DNA of 64,000 bases from Fictibacillus nanhaiensis (GTDB taxonomy: Bacteria > Bacillota > Bacilli > Bacillales > Fictibacillaceae), in NCBI RefSeq assembly GCF_023715445.1, contig NZ_JAMBOD010000002.1, positions 310,001-374,000 of the forward strand, given 5' to 3'. This document shows positions 17,198-26,115 of the stretch, piece after piece. A program made the translations under genes and the position numbers. How positions within the stretch are numbered: the stretch's first letter is position 1; every line of letters begins with the position of its first letter. The notes under the pieces were generated by a model. The model saw only the letters and a program-made list of their open reading frames with translations. It searched no databases and was not told the origin of the DNA.

Positions 17198-17695
17198 TTA
17201 TTTCATTTTGATCTGAAGCAAAGAGGTTTCCCCTTTTGTCGCTTCCGATGCAGCACGCTTATCCAAAGATTCAACCGCATCGCCATTCGTGATGACAATT
17301 GGAGTCACTGTACTCGCTGCTTTTTCTTTAATTAATCCTAAGTCAAAGCTTAAAAGTTTGTCCCCTGCTTTTACTTTATCTCCTACGTTTACATGACCTT
17401 CGAAACCCTCACCGTTCATGTTCACTGTCTCAAGCCCGACGTGGATTAAGATTTCAGCGCCTGATTCAGATTTAATCCCGATCGCGTGTTTTGTATGAAA
17501 GAACTGAACAATTTCTCCATCAACTGGTGAAACAACAACACCTTCAGTTGGCTCTATCGCAATACCGTCTCCCATCATTTTTTGGGCAAATGTAGGGTCT
17601 GGCACTTCTTCTATTGATACAATATTACCCGTTAAAGGAGCTACAATCGTCTCTTCTTTTTTCACTTCTTTTTTACCAAACAATTTATTAAACAT
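17198..17695 (-). CDS. PTS glucose-family IIA protein (Crr-like)
   Basis: A protein of 165 aa from ATG 17695 (AAGGTGAG about 9 nt upstream; a TTG 6 nt earlier is too close). It is a stand-alone EIIA-Glc domain: H70 in FFHTKHAIGI and the phosphorylated H85 in ILIHVGLETV. It accepts phosphate from HPr and passes it to IIB domains. The MalT-like permease at 21.5 kb has IIC and IIB but no IIA, so this protein could serve it in trans. That link is inference. Confidence 0.9.
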   Translation of the reverse strand: MFNKLFGKKEVKKEETIVAPLTGNIVSIEEVPDPTFAQKMMGDGIAIEPTEGVVVSPVDGEIVQFFHTKHAIGIKSESGAEILIHVGLETVNMNGEGFEGHVNVGDKVKAGDKLLSFDLGLIKEKAASTVTPIVITNGDAVESLDKRAASEATKGETSLLQIKMK

Positions 17696-17785
17696 ATTCA
17701 ATCACTCACCTTTCCATGCTTACCTATTTAATTTACACCTGTCGGAATGCTTTAAAACATTTTAACCTCAAAAAATGATGATACA

Positions 17786-17842
17786 AAAGAAGACCAAAGA
17801 ACAGGATAAGCAAACTCTCGATGTTCTTCAGGTCTTTTTTGT
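17786..17842. terminator. Hairpin terminator between PTS IIA and M14 peptidase genes
   Basis: Stem AAGACC-AAGAAC / GTTCTT-AGGTCTT with a 20-nt loop, T-runs on both strands; placed to end the M14 transcript. Confidence 0.65.
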
Positions 17843-17914
17843 GAATTTAATCCGCAAACTTTCCTTATAAAAGTAATGCAGCTATTGCTAGATTGTCAAA
17901 CAGAAAGGTTCGAA

Positions 17915-20284
17915 TTATTGATAAAGAGCATTTGATAATAAACGGAATAAATAATCGGTATGATCACGGAATCCTGCTTCAAGTCCGATCAATGTGACAT
18001 CTTCGTCCGTTTCTTCAATAATTACCGCTTTGCCAGAAGCCAGTTCGTTGTTTTTCCAATGTCCAGCTACAAAAAAGTCTCCGGTATCAAATGAAGCGAC
18101 TGTTTTCACATCTCCAAGCTCAGTAAACCAAACAGGCTTGTACACAAAGCCCAAGTCGTTTTGTTTATAACCCTTGCTTAATTCGTCTTCACTGTAAGTA
18201 ACTTCCACTATTCCATTGCTGTCAGATGCGCCGGTGTTCACTTTTACATTCGTCAGTCCAAGCATGCTGGATGCCTTTGCACCGCCGGCACCAACTGCAA
18301 TGAACTTTCCGCCTTTAACTACAAATTCGTTAACATGCTGTGCGAACTGGTCATACGCTTCTTTCGTTCCTAAAACAAATGGCTTGTTTGCTTCTCTGAT
18401 GTTTTGATATTGAAGCATCATTTCTGTACCGCTGTAAATAAATGCATCGAAGTTGGCGAGACCCTTCTCAGCCACCTCTTTTGGTGTCACTTCTGTTACA
18501 GAAAATCCTAAGCGTTCGAGCGCAAGTTTAGTACCCGCATGTGTTTGTGCTTTATTAATTCCGCCATCTTTTAAAATGGCTACTTCTATGGAGGCTAATT
18601 TTTCTTTTTCTGCAGGAAGAGCTGCTGTTTCAACAGTAATTCCTGATTCTTTTATAAGAGATTTGTTTTTTGCCGGAACATTTTCCATATAAAAGTTACC
18701 GTCTTGACCCTTGTAAACCGTCACACCTGCTTGCAGCAATTCATTAACCAGCTCTACTGCCTCAACAGATGTGTTTTCGATTAAATAAGGGCCTTTACCG
18801 GTTAATGAACCATGAAAATCAACGTTATTTACTGGTGAAGTTTTAGCGTTTAATTCCGATTTTATTTCGACTGCATCAAAGCCCCAAAGTTCTGGCAAGC
18901 TCCATGCTGAAATGTCATACATCGCAGGTGTGTCATTCGTGATGTCTTCGCCGTTCCATAACATCGTGTTCGCGAGTCCTGCTTTTGCCTGATCCATAGG
19001 TACAATATAAGTTCCTGCCAGGTATGTTACCCCTTCTGCCGTGAAAGTCTTATTCGCTTTTTCAACAGAGATGTCGTTATTAAGAAGGTGGTTTACCGCT
19101 TTCTCTGTAACCGTTGGATCTTTCTTATCTACAGGAAGCACATAGGCATTCGGGAAGAACCCTTCTTCGTGATAAGGGTGATCAAAATTAATTCCGCGTT
19201 TAAAAATTTCAATTTGATCTGTCAGCATCTCTTGTTTATTTTCTGTTGAAAATTTGAGAGCTCCCATAACAGCATCATTTGCCCACTTCACACCATCCCA
19301 CGTGTTAGTCGGTGCTTCCAATGTGTATCCATAAGCACCATGATACATTGCATACATCGGAGTAAAGATTGGCGGGTAATCATCCCATCCAGCGCTGTCA
19401 TCACGCTGAGGAATGTACGTCCCTGTCATATTTTGATACGTTTCACTTTTATAGGCGGCTTTATTGCCTACGATCTCAGCTTCCATTGCCTCCGCTTGAT
19501 CTAAAGCCCACTTTGAAAAAAGATCATATTCGTAGTTAGGGTTATGCGGAGGGGTACAAGGTTCGATTAAACCTGGCTTGTCTTCCAGCCAATTCACGTA
19601 TCCGTGAAGATCCAAGAACACCATCGGATTCCATTCTGTAATAAGATCTACCGTCTGCTTTGTTTCTGGTTGAGATTGTGTAATAAAATCACGGTTTAAG
19701 TCGATTCCTTCGCCGTTAAAGCGTGTCCCATCCACACGTCCATCTGGATTTGCTACAACGTTAAAGATTAAGATATTGTTCGCTAAAATCTCTTTTGTCG
19801 TTTCATCGTTCTCAAAAGCAAAACGTTCGATTAGCTGCAGAACAGCATCAGAACCTATGTATTCAGTGCCATGAATAGAACCATTAATCATTACCGGTAC
19901 TTTAAAGTCTGAGTTCTCGGCTACCCATCTCTGTGCTTTCTCTGGATTTTTAATCATTTGCTTTCGCAGCTTTTTATAATGTCCGTACTTTCCTTTATCT
20001 TCAGGGTTTGAGATGGTCAGTGCATATAATGGATATCCATCTGCAGATTTCCCTGTAACCTCTAGTGAAACGCGATCGCTAGCTTTATCAACCTGCTTAA
20101 GCTTTTCACCAATCTTCGAATACTTAACAAAATCATAATGCTCCGAGTTAAAAGGACTGCCATCAGCTTCTTCACTAACATTTACATTCTCCCAATGTTT
20201 CTGTGGTGCTTCTGCTGTAACTGCATAAGGTGTTGAAGTTAGTAAACTTACACTTAAAACCCCTGCAAACCATTGTTTTTTCAT
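17915..20284 (-). CDS. Secreted M14 zinc carboxypeptidase
   Basis: A protein of 789 aa from ATG 20284 behind AAGGGGAG. Signal peptide residues 1-24 (predicted cut at VTA). The M14 domain spans about residues 50-370: zinc ligands H138 and E141 in SIHGTEY and H227 in LDLHGY, with the general base glutamate near 350 in YTLEAPTN. The remaining ~400 residues include a beta-rich region and an ATP-grasp/flavodoxin-like segment (VAILKDGGINKAQT, KPFVLGTKEAYDQF) seen in large Bacillus M14 proteins. No wall-anchor motif is seen. Probably a nutrient-scavenging extracellular peptidase. Confidence 0.88.
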   Translation of the reverse strand: MKKQWFAGVLSVSLLTSTPYAVTAEAPQKHWENVNVSEEADGSPFNSEHYDFVKYSKIGEKLKQVDKASDRVSLEVTGKSADGYPLYALTISNPEDKGKYGHYKKLRKQMIKNPEKAQRWVAENSDFKVPVMINGSIHGTEYIGSDAVLQLIERFAFENDETTKEILANNILIFNVVANPDGRVDGTRFNGEGIDLNRDFITQSQPETKQTVDLITEWNPMVFLDLHGYVNWLEDKPGLIEPCTPPHNPNYEYDLFSKWALDQAEAMEAEIVGNKAAYKSETYQNMTGTYIPQRDDSAGWDDYPPIFTPMYAMYHGAYGYTLEAPTNTWDGVKWANDAVMGALKFSTENKQEMLTDQIEIFKRGINFDHPYHEEGFFPNAYVLPVDKKDPTVTEKAVNHLLNNDISVEKANKTFTAEGVTYLAGTYIVPMDQAKAGLANTMLWNGEDITNDTPAMYDISAWSLPELWGFDAVEIKSELNAKTSPVNNVDFHGSLTGKGPYLIENTSVEAVELVNELLQAGVTVYKGQDGNFYMENVPAKNKSLIKESGITVETAALPAEKEKLASIEVAILKDGGINKAQTHAGTKLALERLGFSVTEVTPKEVAEKGLANFDAFIYSGTEMMLQYQNIREANKPFVLGTKEAYDQFAQHVNEFVVKGGKFIAVGAGGAKASSMLGLTNVKVNTGASDSNGIVEVTYSEDELSKGYKQNDLGFVYKPVWFTELGDVKTVASFDTGDFFVAGHWKNNELASGKAVIIEETDEDVTLIGLEAGFRDHTDYLFRLLSNALYQ

Positions 20285-20490
20285 CTTTTGTTTCTCCCCT
20301 TCTTTCATTCTCAAAATCAATTACTTCGTTATGCATATTTATTCATATTGGTATTTTTCTTATTTGCACATTCACTTTTATTCCATACTAACTTATGAAA
20401 TGCCTTTGCTTTCTTCTAATTTGAATAAAAATAAGGAAATCCTCATGGTTCTTTCATCATAGAAACGATTCAATTCGTTTTTAACATAAA

Positions 20491-20499
20491 TGTTATAAT
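20491..20499 (+). promoter_or_regulatory. Extended -10 promoter element before the broken AKR gene
   Basis: TGTTATAAT, an extended -10, lies 33 bp before the ATG; no good -35 is seen. Confidence 0.5.
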
Positions 20500-20531
20500 A
20501 TGGATAAAGACCGATATGGAAGGGTGAAAAT

Positions 20532-21113
20532 ATGAAGAGCGGCTTACCTTGGTTTGATGTGTCCCAAATAGCTATTGGCACTCACTTAGGGGATATGACC
20601 ACGGATGATTCATCGTTATATCAAAAATCTATCGAATTCGCTTTAAAAAACGGCATTAACTTCATAGATACTGCACTTAACTATCGTGGAATGAGATCGG
20701 AAAGAGATATTGGCATTGTTTTATCTAAACTAATTCATGCCGAAAAGAGGATAAAAAGAGAAGAAGTCATAATCTCAACAAAAGCAGGTATCATCCCAGG
20801 AGATATTGACCTGCAAATACGTCCCGAAAGCTACTTAAAAGAAAAACTGCTGAATAAAGGAATTCTCCAGGAAGAAGATCTCCAAATTATTAATCAGCAT
20901 AAACATGTACTAACACCCTCCTATTATGAATTTGCCATTAAGCAAAGCTTGAAGCACATGAATCTCGACACTATCGACATCCACTATATACATAACCCTG
21001 AAATCTCAAGAAAGGTGTTAGGAGAAGAAAAATTTTATAAAGATCTAGAGAAACTATTTAGGTTTTACGAAGATCAAGTCGAGCGTGGCACGATTCAATT
21101 CTATGGATTGAGT
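20532..21113 (+). pseudogene. Aldo/keto reductase gene truncated by a repeat element
   Basis: The first 194 codons (ATG 20532, GAAGGGTG upstream) encode the N-terminal two thirds of an aldo/keto reductase: IAIGTHLGD, D46 and Y51 in FIDTALNYRG, K84 in ISTKAG, and the HYIHNPE strand. Homology stops after IQFYGLS at about 21113, where the GAGCGAAA-type repeat copy A begins. The frame then reads 84 residues of repeat-derived and intergenic sequence. The last strands and helices of the TIM barrel are missing, so the product should be inactive. The promoter and ribosome binding site look intact. Confidence 0.8.
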
Positions 21114-21125
21114 CTGCTCCTTCAA

Positions 21126-21272
21126 TTTTTACGGTACGTGTTCTTTTATTTGTTACACGTTCGCTCAAAAAAGTGCATCTACGCTCAATCTGCTTCCCGT
21201 TTCGCTCAAAATAACTCAGCTACGCTCAAACTATGCCGATCTTCGCTCAGAATCCTTTATTTTCGCTCAAAA
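21126..21272 (-). repeat. Six-box GAGCGAAA element, copy A
   Basis: On the minus strand six GAGCGAAA/GAGCGTA-type boxes, seen on the plus strand as CGCTCA at 21162, 21182, 21203, 21223, 21244 and 21264 (steps 20, 21, 20, 21, 20). The element closes with GAGCGAACGTGTAACAAAT, AAAAGAACACGTACCGTAAA, which contains the inverted repeat ACGTGT/ACACGT. The same closing sequence is in copies B and C. It interrupts the aldo/keto reductase gene. Confidence 0.85.
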
Positions 21273-21393
21273 TCGTATCTCAAAACTATTTCTCCCTTCC
21301 CAAATACACCTATAATCCTCGCTGGAAAAACTTTTATCCCTCTTTTGAAATTTATCGCTTGTAAATGAAACCGTTTTATTTTACAATCCTTTT

Positions 21394-21408
21394 ATGCAAA
21401 CGATTGCA
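21394..21408 (+). promoter_or_regulatory. Catabolite-responsive element (cre) before the maltose operon
   Basis: ATGCAAACGATTGCA matches the cre consensus WTGNAANCGNWNNCW at every position and is a perfect inverted repeat around its centre. It lies about 110 bp before malT. A second, imperfect box TTGTAAGCGATTTAT follows near 21427. CcpA or a LacI-type MalR could bind. Confidence 0.75.
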
Positions 21409-21517
21409 CCATCTTTCATATTCAAATTTGTAAGCGATTTATAAATAATTTTTGCAATCTAATGAATGCGATTTCAAAAATACAGCAAAAGATATATACT
21501 TAAAGGAGGAAATCGTT

Positions 21518-23182
21518 TTGAAACAACGTGGAAAACTTATTTCGTTTGATTTCTGGCAAAAGCTTGGTAAAGCGCTTCTCGTAGTAGTAGCGGTTATGCC
21601 AGCTGCTGGTTTGATGATATCACTAGGTAAGGTTATTGCTATGTCAGGTGGCGACATCGCTTTGGTGCAAACGATTGCCCGAGTAATGGAAGATATCGGA
21701 TGGGCAATCATCACAAACTTACACATCTTATTCGCAGTAGCTATTGGTGGTTCGTGGGCTAAAGAACGTGCTGGCGGTGCATTTGCAGCTGTCATCGCTT
21801 TTATCCTCATTAACCGTATTACTGGTGCTATCTTTGGTGTAAACAGTGCAATGATGCTGGAAGAAGGGGCAAAAGTAAAATCCCTATTCGGCAGTGAATT
21901 GATTGTTGGAGATTACTTCACATCAGTACTTGGAGCACCTGCTCTTAACATGGGTGTTTTTATCGGTATTATATCCGGTTTCCTAGGTGCCGTTCTATTC
22001 AATAAGTATTACAACTATAACAAGCTTCCAAATGCATTAGCATTTTTTAACGGAAAACGCTTTGTACCTTTTGCGGTTATTCTATGGTCAGTAATCACAG
22101 CTTTAATTCTTGCGTTAGTATGGCCATTCATCCAGGGTCTATTAAATGATTTTGGTAAGTGGATCGCAACCTCACGCAATACGGCTCCAGTTATTGCACC
22201 ATTTGTTTTCGGTACGTTAGAGCGTCTGCTGTTGCCTTTTGGACTTCATCACATGTTAACAGTGCCGATCAACTACACTGAGCTTGGCGGTACGTACCAA
22301 ATTATGACTGGCTCTGGTGCAGGTTCATCCGTAGCTGGACAAGATCCATTATGGCTTGCTTGGATCAACGATTTGAACAACTTCTTGCAAGCTGGAGATA
22401 CAAAAGCATATCAGGCACTTCTAAACGATGTGGTGCCTGCCCGCTTTAAAATGGGACAAGTTGTTCTGTCTACAGCTTCATTAGTAGCAATTGCACTCGC
22501 GATGTACATGAACGTTGATAAAGACAAGCGTAAAAAGTACAAGTCTATGTTCCTATCTGCAGCACTAGCTGTATTTTTAACGGGGGTTACAGAGCCAATC
22601 GAATTCATGTTCATGTTCGCTGCACCACTTCTTTACATTGTGTATGCAATCACTACTGGTCTCGCGTTCGCTGTAGCTGACTTGATTCATGTTCGTGTTC
22701 ACGCATTCGGTTTTATTGAACTGTTGACACGTACGCCGTTACTTGTAAAAGCAGGTCTTACACGCGACTTAATTAACTTTGCACTAACTTGTATCGTGTT
22801 CTTTGGATTAAACTTCTCAATCTTCTATGTATTGATTAAAAAGTTCAACCTGCCGACTCCAGGCCGAGCAGGTAACTATATTGAAACAACTGAAGGTGAT
22901 TCTGCTGCACCTGCTAAAAATCAAGCAGCAACTGGTGCTGATAATTCTCAAGCATCTGCAATAATCGGCCTTTTAGGCGGAGCTGACAATATTGAAGATG
23001 TGGACGCATGCATGACTCGTCTTCGTGTAACGGTAAAAGATATCTCAGATGTTGCAACGGAAAAAGAGTGGAAAGATAACGGCGCACTTGGTCTGATCCT
23101 TAAGGATAAAGGTGTTCAAGCGATTTACGGACCAAAAGCGGACGTATTAAAATCCGATATTCAGGATCGTTTGGGGATGTAA
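21518..23182 (+). CDS. malT: PTS maltose/glucoside permease, IICB (MalT-like)
   Basis: A protein of 554 aa starting at TTG 21518, which has AAAGGAGG 8-9 nt upstream; no upstream start has a ribosome binding site. Residues ~15-440 are the IIC membrane domain (FGLHHMLTVPINYTELGGTYQ, VTEPIEFMFMF) and residues ~475-554 the IIB domain with phosphorylated C498 in VDACMTRLRV. There is no IIA domain, so a separate IIA such as the Crr-like protein at 17.2 kb is needed. The next gene resembles maltose-6'-phosphate phosphatase, which points to maltose as substrate; glucose or other alpha-glucosides remain possible. Confidence 0.85.
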   Translation: MKQRGKLISFDFWQKLGKALLVVVAVMPAAGLMISLGKVIAMSGGDIALVQTIARVMEDIGWAIITNLHILFAVAIGGSWAKERAGGAFAAVIAFILINRITGAIFGVNSAMMLEEGAKVKSLFGSELIVGDYFTSVLGAPALNMGVFIGIISGFLGAVLFNKYYNYNKLPNALAFFNGKRFVPFAVILWSVITALILALVWPFIQGLLNDFGKWIATSRNTAPVIAPFVFGTLERLLLPFGLHHMLTVPINYTELGGTYQIMTGSGAGSSVAGQDPLWLAWINDLNNFLQAGDTKAYQALLNDVVPARFKMGQVVLSTASLVAIALAMYMNVDKDKRKKYKSMFLSAALAVFLTGVTEPIEFMFMFAAPLLYIVYAITTGLAFAVADLIHVRVHAFGFIELLTRTPLLVKAGLTRDLINFALTCIVFFGLNFSIFYVLIKKFNLPTPGRAGNYIETTEGDSAAPAKNQAATGADNSQASAIIGLLGGADNIEDVDACMTRLRVTVKDISDVATEKEWKDNGALGLILKDKGVQAIYGPKADVLKSDIQDRLGM

Positions 23183-23185
23183 TCA

Positions 23186-23989
23186 ATGAAACTTCTAACG
23201 TTAAATGTACATGGCTGGCAAGAAGAGAACCAAATGGAAAAGTTAAAGATGCTTGCTCGCGATATTTCGAGCGAGCGTTATGATGTAATTGCCCTTCAGG
23301 AAGTCATGCAATCTATCGATTCAGCTGTTATGAAAGGCAACATTAAACAAAATAATTATGCTTATGTGTTAATCCAGCTGTTACAGGAACTTGGCGTTAA
23401 CGATTATGATTTTGTTTGGGACATGGCTCACTATGGTTTTGAAACATATGAAGAAGGTCTGGCCATTTTAAGCCGTCATCCGATTAAGTCTAACGATAGC
23501 TTTTTTGTTACAGAACTTCAGGACATGAATAATTGGAAAACAAGAAAAATCGTTTCAGCTGTGATCACTTATCAAGGAAAAGAACTAAACTTTTTCTCTG
23601 GTCACTTTGGCTGGTGGAACGATGAAACAGCACCGTTTAAAGAACAAATTGACGCTTTCTTTAAGCATGTACCGGAAAATGGATTATCCTTTTTAATGGG
23701 CGATTTAAACAATGATGCTAACGTAAGAGACGAAGGATTTGATTATGTAAAATCGAACGGTTTTTACGATACGTATGAATTGGCTGATGAAAAAGACGAT
23801 GGGATAACCATCAAAGGCGCAATCGCCGGTTGGAACCAAAACGGTAAAGAAGACGGACGCAGAATCGATTATATTTTATGCAGCAAATCGCTTAACGTAA
23901 AAAGTTCTCACGTTCGTTTTAACGGAAAAGAAACTCCTGTGGTCTCAGATCACGCTGGTGTAGCAGTAACTTTAGAATTAGAAAACTAA
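23186..23989 (+). CDS. mapP: Endonuclease/exonuclease/phosphatase-fold enzyme, probable maltose-6'-phosphate phosphatase
   Basis: A protein of 267 aa starting 4 nt after the malT stop. The EEP fold motifs are present: LNVHGW near the start, E39 in ALQEVM, MGDLNNDANV, and D255-H256 in VSDHAGV. In Enterococcus faecalis and Lactobacillus casei an enzyme of this fold (MapP) removes phosphate from maltose 6'-phosphate made by the MalT PTS permease. The same position between a PTS permease and an alpha-glucosidase gene makes that role likely here. A DNase or sphingomyelinase role is less likely given no signal peptide. Confidence 0.75.
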   Translation: MKLLTLNVHGWQEENQMEKLKMLARDISSERYDVIALQEVMQSIDSAVMKGNIKQNNYAYVLIQLLQELGVNDYDFVWDMAHYGFETYEEGLAILSRHPIKSNDSFFVTELQDMNNWKTRKIVSAVITYQGKELNFFSGHFGWWNDETAPFKEQIDAFFKHVPENGLSFLMGDLNNDANVRDEGFDYVKSNGFYDTYELADEKDDGITIKGAIAGWNQNGKEDGRRIDYILCSKSLNVKSSHVRFNGKETPVVSDHAGVAVTLELEN

Positions 23990-24057
23990 CAGACTATGGG
24001 GAGCCGTTTTTTACGGTATCCCCTGCCCTGTTGTTAAGAGATGATGGAGGTAATATT

Positions 24058-25722
24058 ATGGAAAAGGTTTGGTGGAAAGAAGCCGTTGGCTATCAAATTT
24101 ACCCTCGCAGCTTCCAAGATTCAAATGGAGATGGAATTGGTGATTTAAAAGGGATCATCCAGCGCCTGGATTACATCAAAGAACTGGGTATCGATGTAAT
24201 TTGGATCTGTCCGATGTACAAGTCTCCAAATGATGATAACGGGTATGACATTTCTGACTATCAGGACATTATGGAAGACTTCGGAACAATGGAAGACTTT
24301 GATGCGCTTTTAAATGAAGTACACAAGCGTGATATGAAGCTGATCATTGACCTTGTTCTTAACCATACCAGTGATGAGCATCAATGGTTCATCGAGTCCC
24401 GCTCATCAAAAGATAATCCAAAGCGTGACTGGTACATTTGGAGAGACGGTAAAGACGGTAAAGAGCCAAACAACTGGGAAAGTATCTTCTCTGGTTCAGC
24501 TTGGGAATATGAGGAAAAAACAGACCAATATTACCTTCATGTTTTCTCAACAAAACAACCTGACGTGAACTGGGAAAACCCAGAAGTGCGTGAAGCTCTT
24601 TACGATACAGTCAACTGGTGGCTGGATAAGGGAATTGACGGTTTCCGAATCGACGCGATCAGCCACATTAAAAAACGTGAAGGCTTCCCGGATATGCCTA
24701 ATCCAAAGAACGAAAAGTATGTATCTTCTTTCGACATGCACATGAACCAAAAAGGCATCCATATGTTCCTTCAAGAGTTCAAAGACCGCACATATGCTAA
24801 CTATGATGTAATGACGGTTGGTGAAGCGAACGGAGTTAAAATCGATGAAGCTGACCTTTGGGTAGGAAAAGAAAACGGAAAGATGGACATGATCTTCCAA
24901 TTCGAACACCTTGGTCTTTGGGACGCTGAAACAAATCCTGAACTTGATATCGTTGAATTGAAGAAAGTGCTGACGCGCTGGCAGAAAGGACTTGAAAATG
25001 AAGGCTGGAACGCTCTATTCATCGAGAACCATGACAAAGCCCGCGTGGTTTCCACTTGGGGCAACGACGAAGAATTCTGGTATCAAAGTGCAACAAGTAT
25101 GGGAGCGATGTACTTCCTTATGCAAGGAACACCATTTATCTATCAAGGCCAAGAAATCGGTATGACGAACGTACAATTTGATTCTATTGACGATTATGAT
25201 GATGTAGCTGTTAAAAACATGTACCGCATTAAGCGCGAACAAGGTGTTCCACACGAGGACATCATGGCAGTGATTTGGGCATCTTCCCGTGATAACAGCC
25301 GTACACCTATGCAATGGAACAGCGATGATAATGCGGGTTTCACAACGGGTACACCTTGGATGAAAGTGAATCCTAACTATACAGAAATTAACGTCGAAAA
25401 ACAGGAGCAGGACGAGAAATCAATCCTGAACTTTTATAAGAAGATGATCTCTCTAAAAAAAGAGAACGAAATCTTCACATATGGAACATATGATTTATTG
25501 CTTGAAGAAGACAAGCAAATCTACGCTTACACTCGCACTTTTGGTGAAGAAATAGTTGTTGTGATTACGAATCTTTCTAAAAAGAAAGCTTTGTTTGAAA
25601 CCAAACTTTCTCTGAACTCCGAAAACCTGCTGCTCGCAAACGAAGAAGTTGCAGCACATGAAGACGTAACAAGCGTTTCACTAAAACCTTATGAAACTCG
25701 TGTTTATCGCGTAAATTCTTAA
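24058..25722 (+). CDS. malL: GH13 alpha-glucosidase (maltase or oligo-1,6-glucosidase)
   Basis: A protein of 554 aa; ATG 24058 follows GGAGG. It is a GH13 glucosidase: VGYQIYPRSFQDSNGDGIGD, catalytic nucleophile D199 in GFRIDAISH, acid/base E256 in TVGEAN, and D326 in IENHDKAR. The residue after the nucleophile is alanine; valine there is usual in strict alpha-1,6 enzymes, so alpha-1,4 (maltase) activity is favoured. Together with malT and mapP it gives a path: uptake as maltose 6'-phosphate, dephosphorylation, hydrolysis to two glucose. Specificity is inference. Confidence 0.88.
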   Translation: MEKVWWKEAVGYQIYPRSFQDSNGDGIGDLKGIIQRLDYIKELGIDVIWICPMYKSPNDDNGYDISDYQDIMEDFGTMEDFDALLNEVHKRDMKLIIDLVLNHTSDEHQWFIESRSSKDNPKRDWYIWRDGKDGKEPNNWESIFSGSAWEYEEKTDQYYLHVFSTKQPDVNWENPEVREALYDTVNWWLDKGIDGFRIDAISHIKKREGFPDMPNPKNEKYVSSFDMHMNQKGIHMFLQEFKDRTYANYDVMTVGEANGVKIDEADLWVGKENGKMDMIFQFEHLGLWDAETNPELDIVELKKVLTRWQKGLENEGWNALFIENHDKARVVSTWGNDEEFWYQSATSMGAMYFLMQGTPFIYQGQEIGMTNVQFDSIDDYDDVAVKNMYRIKREQGVPHEDIMAVIWASSRDNSRTPMQWNSDDNAGFTTGTPWMKVNPNYTEINVEKQEQDEKSILNFYKKMISLKKENEIFTYGTYDLLLEEDKQIYAYTRTFGEEIVVVITNLSKKKALFETKLSLNSENLLLANEEVAAHEDVTSVSLKPYETRVYRVNS

Positions 25723-25730
25723 AACATAAA

Positions 25731-25767
25731 AAGCGTGCTTTCCAAATTGGAGAGCACGCCTTTTTTA
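25731..25767. terminator. Terminator after the maltose operon
   Basis: 11-bp stem GCGTGCTTTCC/GGAGAGCACGC followed by TTTTTT; T-rich on both strands and shared with the convergent gene. Confidence 0.88.
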
Positions 25768-26082
25768 TATGGGCAACTGTTTTTCAAAACGGATAAACGA
25801 ATATAAACGCATGAGCACGATCAGTACACACACAACCGTTAAGCCAGGAGTAACATCTGTAAACAACGGAACCCACGCTAATATAAAGGCAACGAATGCG
25901 GTAAAATTTCCGGAAAATCCGTTAATAGGCTGGTTCCCTACGAAAAGTACAGCACCTTTTAATGAATTTTCATAACACGATTTATGATACGGCCGTACTT
26001 TAAAGAACGCCCATACTGTAATCAAATCATCTCTAGTCTTTATCTCCATCAAACAGCTTTCACAATGCATCTCTTTTTTCAA
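25765..26082 (-). CDS. Small membrane protein with N-terminal Cys/His cluster
   Basis: A protein of 105 aa, start taken as TTG 26082 (GAGGGGA upstream); ATG 26070 is the alternative. The N-terminus has MHCESC and later YHKSC, a C-x2-C...H-x3-C set that could bind zinc. Residues ~60-100 form two hydrophobic helices. It resembles small zinc-ribbon membrane proteins of Bacillus, with no known function. Confidence 0.6.
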   Translation of the reverse strand: MKKEMHCESCLMEIKTRDDLITVWAFFKVRPYHKSCYENSLKGAVLFVGNQPINGFSGNFTAFVAFILAWVPLFTDVTPGLTVVCVLIVLMRLYSFIRFEKQLPI

Positions 26083-26115
26083 AATAATCCCCTCTATTAC
26101 ACTCTTTTGTACTTA

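Noticed and set aside
21114-21368. C-terminal 84 codons after the reductase homology as a real protein tail
   Set aside because: The residues are translated repeat boxes and intergenic sequence with no reductase similarity.
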